Shown here: piece after piece, positions 58,371 to 64,000 of the stretch
How positions within the stretch are numbered: the first letter of the stretch is position 1
Layout of the letters: every line of letters begins with the position of its first letter
Source of the DNA: Datisca glomerata
Lineage: Eukaryota; Streptophyta; Magnoliopsida; Cucurbitales; Datiscaceae
Assembly: GCA_003255025.1 (NCBI GenBank)
Contig: QANY01013337.1
Coordinates: forward strand, 1,800,237-1,864,236
DNA: 64,000 nucleotides
Direction: 5' to 3'
The notes under the pieces: model-generated
Database searches by the model: none
Told to the model about the DNA's origin: nothing
What the model saw: the letters and a program-made list of their open reading frames with translations, nothing else
Translations under genes and position numbers: made by a program

Positions 58371-59210
58371 ATTCTTGTGAATCTCAAAATTGCTAGATTC
58401 GTATACAATGAACCGATAGCACTACTGTTATTTTCATAACCAATAACAATGCAATCAATAATTTTTGTCATATTTTCACCTTTTTTTTTGTAGTTACCAT
58501 CACCTTAGCGTGGCATCCCCACATTCGTAAGTCTTTGTATGAAGGTTTTAAACCTTTCATAACTCATTTAGGGTCTTATCCTTTTTCTTTTCCGATATCT
58601 TATTTAAAAAATAGTTAGCCGTCAAAACGGTTTCTCCCCACATGTTCTGAGCTAATCAAGAACTGATCAACAATGCATTTATCATTTCTTTCAATGTATG
58701 GTTTTTACATTCAGCAACACCATTAGATTGAGGTAAATAAGGTGCTTTGGTTTCATGTATAATCTCATGTTAAGCACAAATCTCAATAAATGATGATTCA
58801 TACTCACCACCCCATCACTTCTTATCACCTTAATTTTCTTATTGAGTTGATTCTCAACTTCATTTTTATAGAGAATAAATTTCTCTATAGCTACATCATT
58901 GCTCTTTAGCAAATATACATAATAGTTTTTTGTGCTATCATCAACGAAATTAATAAAATACTTATTACCACATATTGTTTGTACAAATTTTAAATCACAT
59001 ATATCACAGTGAATTAAATCAAGTGGTTTGGTGTTTCTTTCAATATTTTGGAATGATGACCTCGTTAATTTTGCCTCTACACAAGTTCCACACTTGTGAG
59101 TGGAATCAATGTGAAACATTTGTATATGGTCCAAGTTAATTAATTTATGTAATTTATCATAATTAACATGACATAGTCTACCATGCCATAAATTGGAAGA
59201 TTCAAGCAAC
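58371..59210 (-). pseudogene. Copia integrase (GAG-pre-integrase and core), broken
   Basis: The frame at 59209-58691 opens LWHGRLCHVNYDKLHKLI, with a zinc-binding pattern continuing to HKCGTCVEAKLTR, then the core with LDLIHCDICDLKF, KYFINFVDDSTKNYYVYLLK and IKVIRSDGV. These are the HHCC domain and the first catalytic Asp blocks. Downstream codons to 58371 are scattered over frames. Confidence 0.85.
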
Positions 59211-59395
59211 TAAGCTGAAGAACTAGCTTTATTAATATTGGGTTTGAGCAAAATCATTACATTGAGTTTGAACATTCCATCACTCATGTAACCCTTACCA
59301 ACATACATTCCGCTCTTAGATAAAATAATTTTATTTGACTCAAATACCATACAAAATCCATGATTATTCAGCAGTGAACCAGACACAAGGTTTTT

Positions 59396-60627
59396 TCAGA
59401 TTTCAGGTACACACAGTACATTGTTCAGAGTCAATTCTTTCCCAGAAGTCATCTTCAACACCATTTTTCCTTGGCCTTTGATCTCAGAGGTGGCCAAGTT
59501 CTCCAAGAAAAACTTCTCTCCATGCTCGATAGCTTCAAAGGTAGAGAACATCCCACGGTCAGAACACACATGGCGGGTAGCTCCAGTGTTAATCCACCAT
59601 TCCTTGGGATTTGATCCAATAATGTTGACCTCAAAAACCACTACTGAGAGGTAGATATTAGAGACGTCTCGAGCAATGTTGTCAATCATATTAAACTCCT
59701 TATTTCTCTTAGCCAGTCTACACTCAGATGATTTGTGACCCAACTTGTCATAATTGTAGCACTTTCCTTAGAACTTTGGTTTTTTAGAAACTCCTCATTT
59801 AGGTCCTAACTTGTTTGGACCCTTTTATTTTTTGTTGGTCTCCTTGGCTTTAAAACCTTGACCATGTTCCACAATATTTTTGGCCCCCTTCTTTCAGATA
59901 GTCTATTATCTTCTTCGATTTGAAGTCGAATAGTAAGATACTCAATGCTCATTTACTTTCGTTTGTGCTTAAGATAATTCTTGTAATCCTTCCATCCAAG
60001 GAAAAATTTCTCAATAATACAAGCCACTTGAAATGATTCACTCAACATCATTCCCTCAGCATGAATCTCGTGCAGGATAATTTGAAGTTATTGCACTTGA
60101 ATTATTACCATCTTGAAATTCCCTCATTTTAAACTCTAGAAAGCGGGCGATGATAAATTTCTTAGCGTCTGTATCCTTAGTCTTGTACTTTCATTCAAGA
60201 GTTTTCCCATAGCTCATTGCTATTTTCTTGTCAAAATAAATATTACACAAAGAATCAGTAAGACCATTCATTGTGTAATTTCTACATAAATAATCAGAAT
60301 ATTTTCAAGCATCAACGACACTGATCATTTGGGAATCCTACTCATCATCATTGAGCTTAGGAGCTTCTTTAGTCAAGCATTTTACCAGATTCAGCGTTGT
60401 CGGGTAGAAGAGTATTTTTTGTTGCCACCTTTTGAAATTCAGACTGTTAAATTTTTCAGGTTTCTCTCATGAGAAATAGGCATAAGTATTGGTGCCATAT
60501 GGGCTACAGGGGTCACAGCAGGGTTCTGCACACCCAGATTTACCATTTGAGTCCCAACAGTAGGGTTTAGCCATTGGGTTTCACTAGCATGGTCCGCTGC
60601 AAGATTGTTGTTAGTTTTAGTTGCCAT
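59396..60627 (-). pseudogene. Copia gag and protease, active site altered
   Basis: Gag begins at 60627 with MATKTNNNLAADHASETQWL and soon meets stops. A zinc knuckle near 59740 reads CYNYDKLGHKSSEC, with Tyr in place of the second Cys. The protease motif is WWINTGATRHVC (AAC codon at 59588-59590), where the family has Asp before the Thr-Gly-Ala. Further on come EIKGQGKMVLKM and LTLNNVLCVPEI. Both changes fit a dead element. Confidence 0.85.
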
Positions 60628-61056
60628 ATTTCCTTATTTGAAATATAAATCAGAAGTGTATCAACACTTTAAAAATTATGTTATTTTCTCGAAGATGAAA
60701 ATATGCTAATTTTCCAATATTTTCCAAAACAAACCAAATAGCACTTTTACAGATAACTGTAAAGGCGAACTGGTAGGGTTCTTAGATCCAATCCAGGACT
60801 AGCCCTCTCAATAGTATTCAATCCCAGATAATTAAAGAGACGAGTCCACTGAAATTCCAATTTTCTAGACAAAACTTCTCTGTATAGTTACTTACAGTTT
60901 TGAAATTTTGGAAAATATTTAAACTTTAATTTTTAGGTTGAAAATCCTCAAATCAATTTCCGAAATAATTTTTGGACAATTTTTGAAAACCAAATTAATT
61001 TTCAGACAATTAATCCTATAATACAATAACTTGTATAGAATTAACTGTTTTAAAAT

Positions 61057-62193
61057 TGTTGAAAATAGTGTATTGCAGTATAAGATTAAATGAAAATAAT
61101 AATAATACAACGATTCTGTAAATATATAGTTACGACAGGTAATAGAATAATTACGAAAGTAATGTCAATACAATAATTATGAAATATAAATAAAGTATTT
61201 ACCAACGTTAAAACAAAACGAAGATAGTAATGAAATAATAAGAAATCAAATCGAGTCATGTTTGCACAATTTTCTTAAGACAGTTATGCCCCCTCACTTG
61301 TTGAACTACTGTTGATAACGACATTTGTTTCTCAAGGTAAAACGACTTTAAGGTAGTAGAAGAGCACCCAACTTCCCCACTTTGATCGAACTAACTTGTC
61401 AGAATTCTACCACCAGAGTAACGACGTAAAATCAAGACTTGAACCGAAAAATGAAACCGGCGACGGAATCAGAAATAAACTGAATCAGACCGAACCAAAA
61501 CTTAACCGGGACCGCACAAAAAACCAGACCAAGAAAACTTGAAGAAAAATAAGAAAAAACGTGGAGAACAAATATTGAGAGTAAAAGAGAGCTTGGAAAC
61601 TTTTTGAGTTTGTAAAATGAGGAGAAGAAGACCTCCTTTTCTACCAGTCATGAGGGAGGTGTGTAATAAAGAGTATTTAACCCATTAAAAGATCATTTAA
61701 TAAAAAAAATTAAGTCCAAAAAGTTTTTTATTTAATTTACAAAAATAAAAAACGTTTTGGGCCTTAATTTACAAGAATATTCCATATTTCATGACATTTG
61801 AGCTTCCTATGTGGAAGAAAAATAAATCTAGATCAAAATACAGTCGTTGACTTATTTAGAGGTGGTCCATATAGAGAGAACTTCTAACCTTATCAAGTTT
61901 CCATTCTTAATTCTAGCATTGCAATATATACGACTCCAACTTTTCCTCCATTTTCAATTTGAGATTTCTATAATTCTCTTCTATTTTTTCATTATCATTT
62001 AACTCATTTTGAAAGATAATTTTTCATTCATCCCAAAATCAATTTTGATAAATTAATAGTCGATTTTGATGTACTTTCGGAGGAGAACTCAAATATATAA
62101 AGACCTTACACTCTTACATAGTGGGTCTCATCTAAATTTTTTGCCCAAAATTGATCTACGAAATTGATGTACAAAATATTTAATTTTCCAACA
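61057..62193 (-). repeat. Copia 5' LTR
   Basis: 1137 bases, direct repeat of 52996-54097. Immediately inside, on the minus strand, the sequence is ATTTTAAAACAG, which is not the usual Copia primer site TGGTATCAGAGC, so the primer site is degenerate or different. Confidence 0.9.
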
Positions 62194-62920
62194 GAATGAA
62201 GAAGAAAAAACAGAACCAAGATGTAAATATAGGAACATGAAACATAGAAAGGAAAAAAAAAGAGAGGAGAGGGACGAGGGAGAGGGGCAAGGGAGAGGGA
62301 CGAAAAGGAGAGGGTCGAGCTAACACTTGCTTGAAGAAAAACAAGAAAGGTTAGGAGACGAGCTACTTACGACAATGAGCTTAAACTTGATCAATGCGTG
62401 TCTCATTATCTTTAATCCAATAAACTTACCAACTCTTAAAAAGAATAAGTAAACTGTCAGATCATTCTAATAGCATTGGAGTAACAATTGTTTTGACTTT
62501 TTTTTTATTATTTTGATGCTCACGTAAAGTACACGACTCATTAAAAATTCCTGAAAATGGTTTTTTATAAATTATGTAACTTATATATATATATATATAT
62601 ATATATNACTGAAAGAGATTGGATCATTAGTTGAGATTCTATACCCATATAGTTTGTGAAGTGAGACAATTGCGCTATAATATTCTAACTCTTTCCTAAT
62701 GAAAATCAAATGAAGTTGATTACTTGACCAAGGAATTATATTTTTGAGTAATCTATCTAGTTTTAATTGAAGGATTAACAAAGGAAGATTTTTAATTCAC
62801 ACTAGTTGCCACTTTGGGCAACAATTATGTAGTAGTCTGGTCAAAGGAAGCCAACCGACAATGCATCCAAGCCATATATCCACAAGCTCAATCTAATTTG
62901 AATCTAAATATTTTAGGGAA
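62194..62920. other. Possible LINE leader, then AT-rich DNA
   Basis: 62194-62400 is purine-rich on the plus strand and may be the LINE 5' leader separated by the Copia insertion. A TA run of about 26 bases (62581-62606) ends in an undetermined base at 62607. Confidence 0.4.
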
Positions 62921-62923
62921 ATT

Positions 62924-63193
62924 TACGAATATTAACAAGAAATATATGTGCATTTTAGATAAACTAGTTAAATTACACGTGCAACGTAATATATACATTT
63001 TCATTATTATGATAATTTCTTATATGTTACTTGTTTGTATACATTTTTATTATTTCTTGTTAATTTCTTACGAATATTAACAAGAAATATATGTGCATTT
63101 TAGATAAACTAGTTAAATTACACGTGCAACGTAATATATACATTTTTATTATTATGATAATTTCTTATATGTTACTTGTTTATATAAATTAAA
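62924..63193. repeat. 145-bp tandem duplication
   Basis: TACGAATATTAACAAGAAAT starts at 62924 and 63069. The units are nearly identical over about 125 bases (one mismatch seen). The junction carries an inverted repeat ATTTCTTGTTAA / TTAACAAGAAAT. Confidence 0.92.
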
Positions 63194-64000
63194 ATTTAAA
63201 TAAAATACATTTATTAGTAAATAAAAGTAGAAAACTACAATTATAACTTTCATAAGCTTTACTCATTAAAATGTCTCCAATTAAGTTAATTATACTAGAA
63301 CATATGCATACACTCTATACAATTTTAGTTTAATTTTAATGTATTATTTCTTTGATTTTTATGTGATTAATGAACTAAAAACATATTTTACTCTTTTATT
63401 GATTATTGATTGAATTTTTCTATCATATTTCTTAGCGACGAAATAACTTAACATATTTCTTGTTGGAGAGAAAAAAACACACGGGCTAATGCCCACTTAG
63501 TAATATTTCTCAATAAGGTCCAATACTCTCATTTTTCGGGTAGGGATCATATTAAGTCCATACTGAAGACTCCTCCGTGACCGAAGTCACCATGATGACC
63601 GAGACACCCTCCACGACTAGATCGATGGACACAACCCCACCTATATTTACACTACCGAGATTACAAAGATGATGAGGTAATATCATACCTAGGCTCGTGG
63701 CTACTCGAGATAACCGATATCATTTTTCTGTCATGATAAAATATACTAATAAGTCATATAAGGAAATGATAGGCACACATCAAATCTATCAGACAATATC
63801 AATGGTTCTTAAAAATGATAAGATGATAACCAAAATATCATGATCATAAATATCTCCATGAATATATCATTCTTTATCAGAATAAGGAAGAAAATACATT
63901 GAACCTAGACGTTTGACTGATACAGAAAATCATTATTAATATATGATGATCCTCATTAAATGGTAAGCAATTCTCCACAAATACTAATTCTTCCTAAAAC
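63194..64000. other. Intergenic or LTR-like DNA at window end
   Basis: From 63462 the sequence (TTGGAGAGAAAAAAACACACGG and onward) is less AT-rich and could be the start of another LTR, but no second copy or coding region is present to support it. Confidence 0.25.

Larger units (their letters stand above)
52996..62193 (-). mobile_element. Ty1/Copia retrotransposon, degraded, with nested solo LTR
   Basis: LTRs at 52996-54097 and 61057-62193 flank gag, protease, integrase, reverse transcriptase and RNase H pieces on the minus strand in Copia order. On the minus strand the LTRs start TGTTGG/TGTTAG and end TCAACA. Flanks GAAGG (52991-52995) and GAATG (62194-62198) match at four of five bases. 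The LTRs differ at many positions, so the insertion is old. A polypurine-like GTGGAGAAT precedes the 3' LTR. Confidence 0.9.

Noticed and set aside
62607..62607. Single N after a TA run
   Set aside because: This is an undetermined base from assembly or sequencing of a dinucleotide repeat, not biology.

Overview
This window is nuclear DNA of a flowering plant, most likely a eudicot. It is AT-rich, has two intron-containing genes of clearly plant type, and is otherwise packed with plant retrotransposons, DNA transposons and a degraded plant pararetrovirus. The calcium uniporter protein looks cucurbit-like to me, but that is an impression from memory and not a search result.

Only two host genes are well supported. 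One is a P-class pentatricopeptide repeat (PPR) protein (11588-14519, +, two exons, 568 residues). The other is a mitochondrial calcium uniporter (MCU) pore protein (41686-43984, +, two exons, 362 residues). The MCU gene has a TATA box and a tight cluster of three CACGTG G-boxes upstream.

Layout. 1-5212 (-): endogenous caulimovirid fragment (movement protein, coat protein, zinc knuckle, protease, reverse transcriptase, RNase H), broken by stops and frameshifts and ending in a perfect 49-bp inverted repeat of coat-protein sequence. 5217-8463 (-): end of a Ty3/Gypsy element (integrase end plus LTR with a 73-bp tandem array). 8460-11098 (-): LINE fragment interrupted by a 1.6-kb foldback element. 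11588-14519: PPR gene. 15-30 kb: AT-rich DNA with MITEs, microsatellites, a Gypsy leader and gag-like remnant (20.6-22.2 kb), a hAT-like non-autonomous element (23.05-24.09 kb), a SINE and LINE tails. 30488 to about 34.5 kb: CACTA-type element with a G-run minisatellite. About 35.05-40.22 kb: non-autonomous LTR retrotransposon with two LTRs, a gag remnant, a C/A-rich core and about 30 copies of a 60-bp repeat. 41.2-44 kb: MCU gene. 45.3-53 kb (-): a long LINE carrying a second, shortened copy of the foldback element and two more insertions. 52996-62193 (-): Ty1/Copia element with 1.1-kb LTRs, itself carrying a 1.9-kb solo LTR flanked by a perfect 5-bp duplication. 62.2-64 kb: AT-rich DNA with a 145-bp tandem duplication and one undetermined base.

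The main theme is nested transposition around two single-copy genes. The most unusual structures are the foldback element, whose centre is an array of short palindromes and which occurs twice in the same LINE context 37 kb apart, the viral coat-protein hairpin, and the 60-bp array carrying a bZIP-type GACGTCA core in many units. I found no tRNA, rRNA, CRISPR or bacterial-type system.
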